Counted from the stretch's first letter, positions 37,540 to 46,259 are shown. The stretch is 64,000 nt of DNA from an uncultured Nitrospiraceae bacterium (GCA_937139565.1 CAKZQH010000021.1:1-64000), one strand, 5' to 3'. Made by a program: numbers and translations. The notes: generated from the letters alone by a model not told the origin.

Positions 37540-38349
37540 ATGTTTGTAAGAAAACCTGCTGTAGCAGGATATTTTTATCCTTCCTCACCAAAGGAAATCC
37601 TTTCTGAAATAAAAGAATTCATGCCAACACTGAAAGGCAAAGAAGCATATGGAGCCATCTGTCCTCATGCAGGCTATGTTTACTCAGGAAGCGTTGCTGG
37701 TGCCGTATATGCCCAACTTAAACCAAAAGAAGTCTTTATTCTCTTAGGACCAAATCATACCGGTTATGGAAAAGACGTATCAATTATGCCAGAAGGTGAA
37801 TGGGAAATACCTCTTGGAAAGCTTTCTATTCACCAAGAACTAGCAGAAAAAATATTAAAACACTGCCCTTTTGCTTCATCTGATATAAAAGCCCATTTGC
37901 ATGAGCATTCCCTTGAGGTTCAGCTTCCCTTTATATACTATCTAAATCCAAATGCAAAAATTGTTCCAATAACCCTAAAAGCTCTATCCCTTGATGATTC
38001 CCTAAGTCTTGCGCAAAGTATTGGAGAATCGCTGAAGGAGAGCGCTCTTAGTGAAAAGGCTATAATTATCTCAAGCACAGACATGAGCCACTATCTTCCC
38101 GATGATTTAGCAAAAAAAGTGGATGCATTGGCTATCGAAAAAATAAAAAACTTCGATCCCTCGGGGCTTTATGAAACAGTCTTTACCCATCAAATATCCA
38201 TGTGTGGAGTTATACCTACAGTTGTTATGCTTTTTGCAACCAAAATTCTTGGTGCAACGCATGTAGAAATAGTTAAATATACGACCTCGGCAGAGGTAAA
38301 CAGAGATTACGAGAGAGTTGTAGGATACTTAGGTGCTATTGCCCTCTAA
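37540..38349 (+). CDS. amrB: AmmeMemoRadiSam system protein B (MEMO1 family)
   Basis: The 269-aa protein matches the MEMO family: PAVAGYFYP near the N-terminus, CPHAGYVYSG, GPNHTGYG, the acidic/His block HLHEHSLEVQLPF and SSTDMSHYLP. Bacterial members are usually encoded near AmmeMemoRadiSam A and a radical-SAM protein. Neither partner is next to it here, and the three-part system remains functionally obscure. It overlaps mobA by 17 bp and follows dnaB by 1 bp. Confidence 0.92.
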   Translation: MFVRKPAVAGYFYPSSPKEILSEIKEFMPTLKGKEAYGAICPHAGYVYSGSVAGAVYAQLKPKEVFILLGPNHTGYGKDVSIMPEGEWEIPLGKLSIHQELAEKILKHCPFASSDIKAHLHEHSLEVQLPFIYYLNPNAKIVPITLKALSLDDSLSLAQSIGESLKESALSEKAIIISSTDMSHYLPDDLAKKVDALAIEKIKNFDPSGLYETVFTHQISMCGVIPTVVMLFATKILGATHVEIVKYTTSAEVNRDYERVVGYLGAIAL

Positions 38350-38941
38350 AATTCCTCTCTCTGCCGCTATTCTTGCTGGTGGCAGATCAACGAGAATGGG
38401 GAAGGAAAAATGTCTTCTTAAAATAAGAAGCAAAAAAATAATCGACCATATAATTGCCAATCTAAAAGACCTCTTTCAAGAGATTTTTATTGTAACCAAC
38501 TCTCCACAACACTATTTTTTTTCAGGATTTACCCTTTTTGGAGACATATATCCCTACAGAGGCCCCATGTCTGGAATTCATGTCTCATTAAAAAATTCGA
38601 AATTTGATGTGTTTGCCTTTGCCTGTGACATGCCTTTTGTAAAAAAAGATTTAATCTACACTCTTTCAGAGATACACCTTACTGGTAAAAGTTATGCCAC
38701 AGTTGGAGCACTGGATGAAAAAATTTACCCTCTTCCCGGAATATACTCGAAAAAAACCTTTGATGAACTTGAAAGGCTTATAAAAGAAAATAAGTTAAGT
38801 ATGATGAAATTTGTACGGGATATGGATGCTCAAGTAGTAAATGTTGCAAATTTAGACAAAGAAGGATTATCTTTTATTAATATAAACACTGAGGATGACC
38901 TTTTAATCCTCGAAAAAGGAGGCATAAGATGTTTGGATTAG
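38333..38941 (+). CDS. mobA: Molybdenum cofactor guanylyltransferase
   Basis: Adds GMP to molybdopterin to make the guanine dinucleotide cofactor used by formate dehydrogenases and other bis-MGD enzymes. The 202-aa protein has the GTP motif [16 protein letters not shown] and AFACDMPFV for the metal. The tracked GTG start lies within amrB; a TTG two codons later is also possible. The last codons contain the ribosome site of tatA. The gene fits with Tat export, because MGD enzymes are typical Tat cargo. Confidence 0.93.
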   Translation: MLLPSKIPLSAAILAGGRSTRMGKEKCLLKIRSKKIIDHIIANLKDLFQEIFIVTNSPQHYFFSGFTLFGDIYPYRGPMSGIHVSLKNSKFDVFAFACDMPFVKKDLIYTLSEIHLTGKSYATVGALDEKIYPLPGIYSKKTFDELERLIKENKLSMMKFVRDMDAQVVNVANLDKEGLSFININTEDDLLILEKGGIRCLD

Positions 38942-39114
38942 GAACCCAAGAATTACTAATAATTCTCGTTATTGTAGTTATACTTTTTGGGGCGACAAGA
39001 CTTCCACAGATTGGAAAAGGAATTGGAGAGGCAATTAAAAATTTTAAGAAAGCCACTTCTGAAAAAGAAGAAATTGATGTAACTCCAAAGAAAGACACAG
39101 AAGAGAAAAAATAG
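38929..39114 (+). CDS. tatA: Sec-independent translocase TatA
   Basis: Forms the pore of the twin-arginine export system in the inner membrane. The 61-aa protein has a short N-terminal membrane helix (about 7-23), the FG hinge ([18 protein letters not shown]), an amphipathic helix and a charged tail, all typical of TatA/TatE. A ribosome site AAGGAGG lies in mobA, which it overlaps by 13 bp. TatC is not nearby. The hydrogenase small subunit at the window end is likely Tat cargo, though its signal peptide lies outside the window. Confidence 0.95.
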   Translation: MFGLGTQELLIILVIVVILFGATRLPQIGKGIGEAIKNFKKATSEKEEIDVTPKKDTEEKK

Positions 39115-39116
39115 AT

Positions 39117-40208
39117 GTGAGTAGATTTCTTGAAGCTGAGATTAATCTCACACAGTTAGCTGAAAACTTTAAACAAATTAAACAATACTTAAACGAAAAA
39201 AAGGCTTCCTGCAAGACTATAGCCATAATTAAAGCTGATGCCTACGGTCATGGTGCTATAGAAAGTGCAAAATGTTATGAAGCTTTAGGTGTAGATTATC
39301 TAGGAGTTGCCTTTTTTGAGGAAGCCCTAATTCTTCGTGAAAGCGGAATAAAATCAAAGATACTTATGCTATTTGATAGAGAGATTGAAGGAGTATTTAA
39401 AAACAATCTTACTCCCGTTGTTTTTGACTACAAACAGGCAAAGATGCTCTCCAAAGAAGCAGAAAAAAGAGGAATGATACTTCCCATACATGTAAAAGTG
39501 GAAACTGGAATGGGAAGACTTGGAATATATGAAAATCCCTGCAATGCAATAAAAGAAATTGCTAATCTTAAAAATTTAAAAATTGAAGGTATAATGAGTC
39601 ATCTATCCATTGCAGAAGATAAGGATTGGACACAAAATCAGGTTGAAAAACTAATGAAAATTAGAGATTGTCTAAGGAAATTTGGATTAACCCCGATATT
39701 TCATATTGCTAATTCAAGAGGACTTTTTTACGAAAATGCTCTTTTTGATGCTGTACGTCCAGGACTTATGCTTTACGGATACGGCTCAGTAAATAGCCAA
39801 ATCATTGTAAAACCCTGTATGACAGTTAAAACAAAAATCTTGGACATAAGAAAACTTCCTGCCGGAATGCCAATTAGCTATGGAGGAACTTTTAAAACAA
39901 AAAGAGAGAGCCTTATTGGAGTAATTCCAGTTGGATATGCGGATGGATATTTGCGAGGGCTTAGTAATAAAGCAATGGTTATTGTAAAAGGCGAAAAAGT
40001 TCCTGTTGTAGGTACTATATGCATGGACCTTACCATGATTGATCTTACTCAAATAAAGGATGTAGAGATTAATGATGATGTAATTCTTATGGGAGAGAAA
40101 AATCAGGAGAAGATAACTGCTGAAGACATAGCTACTTGGGCAAATACAATACCCTATGAAGTTCTTATCTGTTTAGGAAGTAAAGCTAAAAGAAAATATA
40201 TTCAATAG
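39117..40208 (+). CDS. alr: Alanine racemase
   Basis: PLP enzyme that makes D-alanine for peptidoglycan. The 363-aa protein has the PLP lysine in IKADAYGHGA (about residue 38), the HVKVETGMGRLG and ANSRG blocks, and the C-terminal catalytic region VGYADGYLRGL and CMDLTMID. It starts with GTG three bases after the tatA stop. It is followed by aspC after 9 bp. Confidence 0.95.
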   Translation: MSRFLEAEINLTQLAENFKQIKQYLNEKKASCKTIAIIKADAYGHGAIESAKCYEALGVDYLGVAFFEEALILRESGIKSKILMLFDREIEGVFKNNLTPVVFDYKQAKMLSKEAEKRGMILPIHVKVETGMGRLGIYENPCNAIKEIANLKNLKIEGIMSHLSIAEDKDWTQNQVEKLMKIRDCLRKFGLTPIFHIANSRGLFYENALFDAVRPGLMLYGYGSVNSQIIVKPCMTVKTKILDIRKLPAGMPISYGGTFKTKRESLIGVIPVGYADGYLRGLSNKAMVIVKGEKVPVVGTICMDLTMIDLTQIKDVEINDDVILMGEKNQEKITAEDIATWANTIPYEVLICLGSKAKRKYIQ

Positions 40209-40217
40209 GAGGAATGA

Positions 40218-41408
40218 ATGATCTCTGAAAGAGGTAGAAAAATTAAGCCTTCACCTACTTTGGCGGTTGACTCCAAGGCTAAGGAACTTAAAGCTAAAGG
40301 CATTGATGTTGTTAACTTTGGTGTTGGAGAGCCAGATTTTGACACTCCAGAACACATTAAAGAAGCTGCTATAAAGGCAATTAAAGATGGTTTTACTAAA
40401 TACACACCTGTTGGAGGAATAGACGAACTTAAAGAGGCAATAGTCGAGAAACTTGAGAGGGAAAATGGTCTTAAATACAGCAAAGAAAACATTCTTGTTT
40501 CCTGTGGTGCTAAACACACCCTATACAACATAGCGCAGGCTCTTTTTGGTCCTGGAGACGAAGTTATAATTCCATCTCCTTACTGGGTCTCCTATCCTGA
40601 TCAGGTTTTGATAAATGATGCTGAACCAGTGATTGTGGAGACCTATGAAGAGGACGATTTCATGTTAAGACCTGAAGCCCTTGAAAATAAAATTACGAGC
40701 AGAACGAAAGCTATTATTCTTAACTCACCTTCAAACCCTACAGGATTCATATACAATGAATCAGCACTAAGAAAAATAGCTGAAATCTCACTTAGGCACA
40801 ATCTTTATATTATCTCCGATGAAATTTATGAAAAGCTTTTATATGATGGAGAAAAACACATAAGCATTGCTTCCTTCGGAGAAGAAATAAAGGCAAGAAC
40901 AATTGTAGTAAATGGACTAAGTAAATCCCATTCAATGACTGGTTGGAGAATAGGCTATGCAGCAGGTCCAGCAGAAATCATAAAGGTGATGACAAACATT
41001 CAGAGTCAATCCACCTCTAATCCTACCTCTATTGCCCAAAAAGCAGCAGTTGCCGCATTAAAAGGTCCTCAGGATTGTGTAGAAAAAATGAGACTCGAAT
41101 TTGAAAAACGAAGAAACTTCCTCGTTGATGGTCTAAACAAAATCCCAGGTATCCGATGCAAAATGCCTAAGGGTGCTTTCTATGCCTTCCCAAATGTGAA
41201 AGAAATACTCGGTAAAACTGCCAATGACAAAAAGATAGGCACTTCTATGGATTTAAGCATATATCTCCTTGAGAATGCCCATGTGGCGTTAGTTCCAGGT
41301 TCAGCCTTTGGAGGAGAGGGACACATAAGAATCTCCTATGCCACTTCAATGGAGAATATTCAAAAAGGGTTAGAACGTATAAGCAAAGCAGTGGAATCGC
41401 TCCAATGA
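40218..41408 (+). CDS. aspC: Class I aspartate/aromatic aminotransferase
   Basis: PLP transaminase using aspartate and 2-oxoglutarate, or related amino acids. The 396-aa protein shows the fold-type I block NSPSNPTGFIY and the PLP lysine in VNGLSKSHSMTGWRIGY, with length and motifs of the Igamma (thermophile-type) aspartate aminotransferases. Some members act on prephenate as well; that cannot be decided. A ribosome site AGGAGGAATGA precedes the ATG. It overlaps era by 4 bp. Confidence 0.9.
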   Translation: MISERGRKIKPSPTLAVDSKAKELKAKGIDVVNFGVGEPDFDTPEHIKEAAIKAIKDGFTKYTPVGGIDELKEAIVEKLERENGLKYSKENILVSCGAKHTLYNIAQALFGPGDEVIIPSPYWVSYPDQVLINDAEPVIVETYEEDDFMLRPEALENKITSRTKAIILNSPSNPTGFIYNESALRKIAEISLRHNLYIISDEIYEKLLYDGEKHISIASFGEEIKARTIVVNGLSKSHSMTGWRIGYAAGPAEIIKVMTNIQSQSTSNPTSIAQKAAVAALKGPQDCVEKMRLEFEKRRNFLVDGLNKIPGIRCKMPKGAFYAFPNVKEILGKTANDKKIGTSMDLSIYLLENAHVALVPGSAFGGEGHIRISYATSMENIQKGLERISKAVESLQ

Positions 41409-42280
41409 GCTTTAAATGTGGATACGTAGCATTAATTGGTAAACCGAATGTAGGAAAATCTACGCTTCTTAATAATATCCTTGGCGAAAAAATCTCCATT
41501 GTAAGTGATAAGCCTCAAACCACCAGAAATAGAATAATTGGAATTAAAAATCTTCCTGAAGCTCAAATAGTCTTTATTGACACACCAGGTATTCACAAAC
41601 CCAGACACAAACTGGGAGAGTTTATGTTAAGGGAAGCTCGCGAGGCTATTGAAATGGTTGATTTGATTGTTTTTATGGTTGAAACAGAAACTCCAAAAGA
41701 TGCAGACCTTGCAATAATTGAAAAACTAAAAAAACTAACAAAGCCTGTAATTCTGGCAATAAATAAAATTGATAAAGCTGACAAAGGTAGCATTCTTCCA
41801 GTTATCGATGTTTATAATCATCTTTACCATTTCAAGGAAATAATTCCTATCTCAGCCCTTAAAAAGGATGGCATTGACATACTTATTGAAAACATAAAAA
41901 AATATCTCCCACACTCTCCTAAGTTGTATCCTGACGAAATCATAACAGACCAAGCAGAGAGATTCATCGCATCGGAATTTATAAGAGAAAAAATAATGAA
42001 ATATACAGGCGATGAAATTCCTTACAGTGTAGCCGTAGATATAGAAAGTTGGGAAGAGAGTGAAAAACTCATAAAAATTAAAGCAAATATTTATGTTGAA
42101 AGAGAAGGTCAAAAAATTATTATAATAGGGAAAAAAGGAGAAAGACTAAAAAAAATTGCTACTGAGGCAAGGCTTGATATTGAAAAACTGCTGGGTGCAA
42201 AGGTCTTTCTGGAAGTATGGGTAAAGGTTAGAAAAAAATGGAGAGAAAGAGATATTTTATTGAAATCATTGGGGTATTAA
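41405..42280 (+). CDS. era: GTPase Era
   Basis: Ribosome-assembly GTPase that binds the 3' end of 16S rRNA. The 291-aa protein has G1 GKPNVGKST, the G2 region DKPQTTRNRIIG, G3 DTPG, G4 NKID and a C-terminal KH domain with GKKGERLKKIATEAR. The ATG overlaps the aspC stop (ATGA). The nuclease gene follows after 1 bp. Confidence 0.97.
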   Translation: MSFKCGYVALIGKPNVGKSTLLNNILGEKISIVSDKPQTTRNRIIGIKNLPEAQIVFIDTPGIHKPRHKLGEFMLREAREAIEMVDLIVFMVETETPKDADLAIIEKLKKLTKPVILAINKIDKADKGSILPVIDVYNHLYHFKEIIPISALKKDGIDILIENIKKYLPHSPKLYPDEIITDQAERFIASEFIREKIMKYTGDEIPYSVAVDIESWEESEKLIKIKANIYVEREGQKIIIIGKKGERLKKIATEARLDIEKLLGAKVFLEVWVKVRKKWRERDILLKSLGY

Positions 42281-42281
42281 G

Positions 42282-42734
42282 ATGTTAATTGAAATGAAAG
42301 TTGAAGGATTACTTTTTGATCCTCGAAGTGGAATGTATATTTTACTTCTACAGCAAATAGACGGAGAAGAAACACTACCCATATGGATAGGAAAACCTGA
42401 GGCAGACTCTATTGCCCTTGCACTTGGAAAGGTTCTTACTCCAAGGCCACTTACTCATGACCTCATAAAAAACATATTCGAGGAGTTAGATGTTAGAGTA
42501 ACAAAAGTTGTTATCACTGATCTTATTGATAATACCTATTATGCACTTATTTATGCCCATGACGGAGTAAGAGAAAAAACAATTGACTCCAGACCCTCTG
42601 ATGCTGTAGCAATTGCTCTTAGAGTTCAGGCGCCAATATTTGTTGAAGAAGGCATTTTTGAAATTCGAAAGGCCGATGAACTGGAAGAATGGCTTAAAAA
42701 TCTTAAGCCTGAAGACTTCGGCAATATTATGTAA
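42282..42734 (+). CDS. Bifunctional nuclease family protein (DUF151)
   Basis: The 150-aa protein belongs to the DUF151/BFN family, small proteins with reported DNase/RNase activity in a plant homologue and wide occurrence in bacteria. Typical blocks are IWIGKPEADSIALAL, RPLTHDLI and DSRPSDAVAIALR. The true substrate in bacteria is unclear. It sits between era and recO in a tight operon. Confidence 0.9.
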   Translation: MLIEMKVEGLLFDPRSGMYILLLQQIDGEETLPIWIGKPEADSIALALGKVLTPRPLTHDLIKNIFEELDVRVTKVVITDLIDNTYYALIYAHDGVREKTIDSRPSDAVAIALRVQAPIFVEEGIFEIRKADELEEWLKNLKPEDFGNIM

Positions 42735-42737
42735 TTG

Positions 42738-43460
42738 ATGTTTTTTTCAACTGAAGGGATTGTTCTAAACAATACTCCCTATGGAGAAGCCGACCTGATT
42801 GTAACCTATCTGACAAAGGATTTTGGACTTACCAATCTATTTGCTAAAAGCCCTCGTAAGATAAAAAGTAGATTCGGAAGTTCCTTAGAACCCCTGACTT
42901 ATTCAAAGATAACCTTTATTGGCAGAGAAGAGAAACTACAAAGAATCATTCAGTCTCAAATCCTTCATCCCTTTCACGAGCTAAGAGAGGATTTAAAAAT
43001 ATTTATAAATTTTGCTGAAGTGCTGAAACTCATAATCAAATTTACTCCTGAAAGATTACCTGTTCAGGATTTATTTTCTTTGCTACTTGATACCCTTTTT
43101 ATCCTCCAAAAAACAAATAAGATAAATAACCATATTCTATCTCTGAAGCTAAAAACACTCAAAATTCTTGGATATCTCCCAGAGATTTTCCTTTGTGGAA
43201 TATGTAAGACAAAGATAGAAAAGGAAATCATCTACTCAAAAGGCTTTATCATTTGCCAAAAATGTAAGAATTCCTATCTACAAAATAATAGCGATGTGAG
43301 AATAATAAGCCTTTCTGAAGGAGCAATAGCACTTTTAAGGGGGCTTATAACCTGGCAGATACCTTTCTTAGAAAGAGTTAAAATCTCAGAAAAGCTTTCA
43401 GAAGAAATCAACCTCTTTATAAATACTCATGTTGAGACTATCTTGGGTTATAATAATTGA
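42738..43460 (+). CDS. recO: DNA repair protein RecO
   Basis: Helps RecF and RecR load RecA on single-stranded DNA. The protein (240 aa from the ATG chosen here) has an N-terminal OB fold (FSTEGIVLNNTPYGEADL), a helical middle and a C-terminal four-cysteine zinc module, CGIC and CQKC. The ORF track starts one codon earlier at TTG; the ATG is more likely. An era-recO pair is common in bacteria. Confidence 0.92.
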   Translation: MFFSTEGIVLNNTPYGEADLIVTYLTKDFGLTNLFAKSPRKIKSRFGSSLEPLTYSKITFIGREEKLQRIIQSQILHPFHELREDLKIFINFAEVLKLIIKFTPERLPVQDLFSLLLDTLFILQKTNKINNHILSLKLKTLKILGYLPEIFLCGICKTKIEKEIIYSKGFIICQKCKNSYLQNNSDVRIISLSEGAIALLRGLITWQIPFLERVKISEKLSEEINLFINTHVETILGYNN

Positions 43461-43486
43461 GTAGAAAAAGCTAAAGGAGGGAAAAG

Positions 43487-43648
43487 ATGCAGCAACAAAA
43501 ACCAATGTGTGTTATCTGTGCATGGAGAGCAACCTGTCAAAAGCAGTTTTCTCTTAAGGCAGGACAAAAATGTCCCGAATTCGTGAAAGATGTGACCGTT
43601 AAAATTGAAGAAGAGGAAGAAAAAGAAGAAAAAGAGAAAAAAGAATAA
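43487..43648 (+). CDS. 53-aa four-cysteine protein with acidic tail
   Basis: Not in the ORF track. The ATG at 43487 has a strong ribosome site (AAAGGAGGGAAAAG). The product begins MQQQKPMCVICAWRATCQKQ and has cysteines at 8, 11, 17 and 29 (CxxC, then two single Cys with KCPEF), which could bind a metal. The last 16 residues are almost only Glu and Lys. I recognise the MCVICAWRATCQK motif as recurring in small uncharacterised proteins of anaerobic bacteria but know no function. It stands 26 bp after recO and 6 bp before marC. Confidence 0.85.
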   Translation: MQQQKPMCVICAWRATCQKQFSLKAGQKCPEFVKDVTVKIEEEEEKEEKEKKE

Positions 43649-43654
43649 GCCAAC

Positions 43655-44245
43655 ATGGAAATCATCAAATATTTTCTTCTTACCTTCATACCCCTTTTTG
43701 TAGCTATTGATGCACCAGGAATTCTTCCTCTTTACATATCCCTTGTGGATGGAATTCCTGAAAAAGAAAAAAAACGCATTGCCAGACAATCGGTAATAAC
43801 AGCCTTTTTAGTTGCCCTTTCTTTTTTATTTTTAGGCCAATTTATCTTTTCCCTTCTTGGTATAAAACTGGAAGACTTTATGATAGCTGGAGGAGTGCTA
43901 CTTCTTATTCTCTCCATATCTGAAATGCTAAGAGTAAAAGAAAAGGATATTACAATGAGCGATACCTTAGGAGTCGTTCCTATTGGTACTCCACTTCTTG
44001 CAGGACCTGCCACTCTTACAACCCTTGTTATTCTTGCTGGCACCTATAGTTATCCAATTGTTATTTTCTCTCTTTTTTTAAACCTTCTTATTGCCTGGAT
44101 AATGCTTGATCGAGCACAGCTTGTTATTAAAATAATGGGTATCCATGGAATAAAGGCTTTTGCAAAGGTGATGGCTCTTCTCCTAAGTGCCATAGCAGTA
44201 AGCCTTATAAAGCGAGGATTGATGAAAATCCTTGAAACAACTTAA
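43655..44245 (+). CDS. MarC family integral membrane protein
   Basis: The 196-aa protein has about six hydrophobic helices with the family motifs FVAIDAPGILPLY near the N-terminus and PIGTPLLAGPATLTT in the middle. MarC/YchE/YhgN proteins sit in the inner membrane; their transport substrate is not established and the old link with multiple antibiotic resistance is not supported. The start is 6 bp after the small Cys protein. Confidence is high for the family and low for the function. Confidence 0.9.
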   Translation: MEIIKYFLLTFIPLFVAIDAPGILPLYISLVDGIPEKEKKRIARQSVITAFLVALSFLFLGQFIFSLLGIKLEDFMIAGGVLLLILSISEMLRVKEKDITMSDTLGVVPIGTPLLAGPATLTTLVILAGTYSYPIVIFSLFLNLLIAWIMLDRAQLVIKIMGIHGIKAFAKVMALLLSAIAVSLIKRGLMKILETT

Positions 44246-44295
44246 AATACAGCTTAACTTTTTTCACCAATTTACATACAAGGAGGGCACTTTAA

Positions 44296-44934
44296 ATGAA
44301 TCCCACTCATGTTATATATCTTTTGCGACATGGAGAAACAGAAGGACCAAAGAGGGTTTACAAAGGTCACATAGATGTGCCCCTTAGTCGTGCAGGAGAA
44401 AAACAGGTAGAGAAGGTTGCTAAGGCTTTAAAGGAGTTTACCAAGAAGTATACTCTTAAATGCGAAACCTGTTACTCCTCTCCACTTAAAAGAGCAGTTA
44501 AGACAGCCCAAATAGTTGCCAAATCCATTCCTCTATTTGTAAAGGAGGAAGAAATTCTCAAGGAGAGGAATTTTGGCGAATGGGAAGGTTTAAGCATAAA
44601 TGAAATAGTCTCTCTTTATCCAGAAGAATTTGAAAGATGGAGAAAGGATCCTGTTAAATTCTCTCCACCACAGGGAGAATCCACCCTTGAGGTAAGTAAA
44701 AGAGCTCATAAAGCAATTGAAGAAATATTAAAGAACCACAGAGGTGAACAAGTATTTATTACTGCTCACGGTGGCATAAATAGAGTAATTCTTTGCAATA
44801 TTTTGGGAGTACCTCTTGAAAACATTTTTCGGATTGAGCAAGAATTTGCATGTGTTAACATCATTGAATTTTATGAAAACTATCCTGTTATTAAGCTTAT
44901 AAACGGAGTTTTCTGGCAAGATGCACCCCATTGA
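44296..44934 (+). CDS. Histidine phosphatase family protein
   Basis: The 212-aa protein has the catalytic RHGETEGPKR motif near the N-terminus, a second arginine block SSPLKRAVKTAQ, the acid in KERNFGEWEG and the second histidine in FITAHGGINR. Closest families are phosphoglycerate mutase-like enzymes and alpha-ribazole phosphatase CobC of cobalamin synthesis; substrate choice cannot be made. It has a ribosome site AAGGAGGGCAC and overlaps lpxK by 14 bp. Confidence 0.88.
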   Translation: MNPTHVIYLLRHGETEGPKRVYKGHIDVPLSRAGEKQVEKVAKALKEFTKKYTLKCETCYSSPLKRAVKTAQIVAKSIPLFVKEEEILKERNFGEWEGLSINEIVSLYPEEFERWRKDPVKFSPPQGESTLEVSKRAHKAIEEILKNHRGEQVFITAHGGINRVILCNILGVPLENIFRIEQEFACVNIIEFYENYPVIKLINGVFWQDAPH

Positions 44935-45898
44935 AAAAGCCTATCTATTTTTCTATCATCGAAAGAAAAAAAAGGCCCTTCGAAATATTAAAAAGCTTCC
45001 CTTTCCTGTCATAAGTATAGGTAATATAACAATTGGTGGAACAGGTAAGACTCCTTTTACCCTGTCTTTAGCAAAGGAATTAAAAAAAAGAGGCTTCATA
45101 CCAATAGTTCTTACAAGAGGATACAAGGGAAAACACCCAGGCCCAATATTAGTCACTCCTCAGATGAAAGCAGAGGAAGTAGGAGATGAACCTCTCATGA
45201 TTGCTCATTGTGGATATTGGGTTATCAAGTGTGCTGACAGATACAAAGGGGGGCTTTTTGCTTTAGAAAATTTTAAATTCAGTAAAAAAGATAAAGTAAT
45301 TTTCTTAGTAGATGATGGTTTCCAACACTGGAGACTTTACAGAGATTTAAACCTTCTTCTCATAGATGGCTACAGAGGATTCGGAAATAGAAAAATATTT
45401 CCCTTTGGACCTTTAAGATCACCTCTCAGTGAAATAAAAGAGGCACATATGGTTTTCATAACAAAAAGAGAAAACAAAGAGCTTAAGGAAGAGATAAGCA
45501 AAAATGAAATTAAGGATATTTATTTTATTCCTCTTCAAATTCTGGGAATATTTGACCAAGAGGGAAATAGGATTAATGCAGAAGGAAAAAGTATTTTTGC
45601 CTTTTCAGGAATTGGAAATTTTGAAAGCTTTATCAAGACATTAAAGAGGCTAAATTTAAATATTAAGGGCTATAAAGAATTCCTCGATCATAAAAAATAT
45701 TCAGAGAGAACTATTAAAAGGCTCATTTCTATTGCCAAGAATGCCCAGCTTTTAGTCACCACAAAAAAAGACTTTGTAAAAATAAAACAGCTTGAGACAT
45801 TCATACCTAATCTCCATTACATTGATATAGAATTTGAAATAGAAGAAGGAATTATTGATAAAATTCTCACTCATCTAAATAGAATTGGGGAAAATTGA
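44921..45898 (+). CDS. lpxK: Tetraacyldisaccharide 4'-kinase
   Basis: Phosphorylates the lipid A disaccharide at the inner membrane, proof of an LPS-bearing outer membrane if functional. The 325-aa protein has the P-loop GNITIGGTGKTPF and the conserved LVDDGFQHWRLYRDLNL. The first residues could form the membrane-associating helix. It is the last gene before the repeat and flagellin region. Confidence 0.95.
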   Translation: MHPIEKAYLFFYHRKKKKALRNIKKLPFPVISIGNITIGGTGKTPFTLSLAKELKKRGFIPIVLTRGYKGKHPGPILVTPQMKAEEVGDEPLMIAHCGYWVIKCADRYKGGLFALENFKFSKKDKVIFLVDDGFQHWRLYRDLNLLLIDGYRGFGNRKIFPFGPLRSPLSEIKEAHMVFITKRENKELKEEISKNEIKDIYFIPLQILGIFDQEGNRINAEGKSIFAFSGIGNFESFIKTLKRLNLNIKGYKEFLDHKKYSERTIKRLISIAKNAQLLVTTKKDFVKIKQLETFIPNLHYIDIEFEIEEGIIDKILTHLNRIGEN

Positions 45899-45914
45899 TT
45901 TTCCGGGATTTTCT

Positions 45915-46086
45915 ATCATTGCGACTTCGAGAGATAGCGAGAAGGAAGCAATTTCCTGACCGTAGGCTTTACTTAGAGACTGCTTCTCCTCATCAAGGGG
46001 CTCGCAGTGACACAAGAAAAGTGTCATTGCGAGGCATCTCATCTTTCATCATCACAAGCATAGCGAAGGGATCTTCTTGCCTCGCC
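45915..46086. repeat. Second cluster of the TCATTGCGAG repeat
   Basis: One nearly full copy (45915-46011, opening ATCATTGCGA and closing CTCGCAGTGAC) and a partial copy (46023-46086, opening GTCATTGCGAGG) of the same repeat as at 23425-23922. The block GGCTTTACTTAGAGACTGC closely matches the copy at 23670-23690, so the units share descent. It fills the space between lpxK and the flagellin promoter. Confidence 0.8.
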
Positions 46087-46128
46087 ACATTGGAGAATGG
46101 GAATGAATCAATCTAACAAAAAAGGAGC

Positions 46129-46155
46129 TAAACTTTTTTTTCAATCCGACGATAT
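46129..46155 (+). promoter_or_regulatory. Sigma-28 (FliA) promoter of flagellin
   Basis: TAAA (46129-46132), 15 bases, then GACGATAT (46148-46155), which matches the sigma-28 consensus TAAA-N15-GCCGATAA at six of eight positions of the -10. The spacing is exact. A leader of about 97 nt to the flagellin ATG would follow. Confidence 0.65.
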
Positions 46156-46170
46156 ATATAATCAAGACAG

Positions 46171-46252
46171 CAAGGTGGAAAGGAGGTGAAAGATTAAATT
46201 CACCTTGAATGTCTGCACACAGGAGGTGTGCTAAAAAACAAAACATGGAGGT
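46171..46252 (+). promoter_or_regulatory. Structured flagellin 5' leader with possible CsrA sites and ribosome site
   Basis: CAAGGTG (46171-46177) pairs perfectly with CACCTTG (46201-46207), with GGAGG in the loop. The same CACCT can instead pair with AGGTGAA (46184-46190), so two folds compete. A second hairpin GCACAC-AGGAG-GTGTGC (46215-46231) shows GGA in a five-base loop, close to the CsrA consensus ACARGGAUGU. The ribosome site GGAGGT (46247-46252) lies 7 nt before the ATG. CsrA control of flagellin translation is known in Bacillus; here it is inference. Confidence 0.5.
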
Positions 46253-46259
46253 TTAAACC

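Noticed and set aside
38877-39098. Antisense ORF over tatA
   Set aside because: It is a reverse shadow of tatA and mobA, without start signals.
45895-46116. ORF of 73 aa after lpxK
   Set aside because: It consists of repeat sequence (SLRLREIARRK...ASPHQGARSD) and has no supported start.
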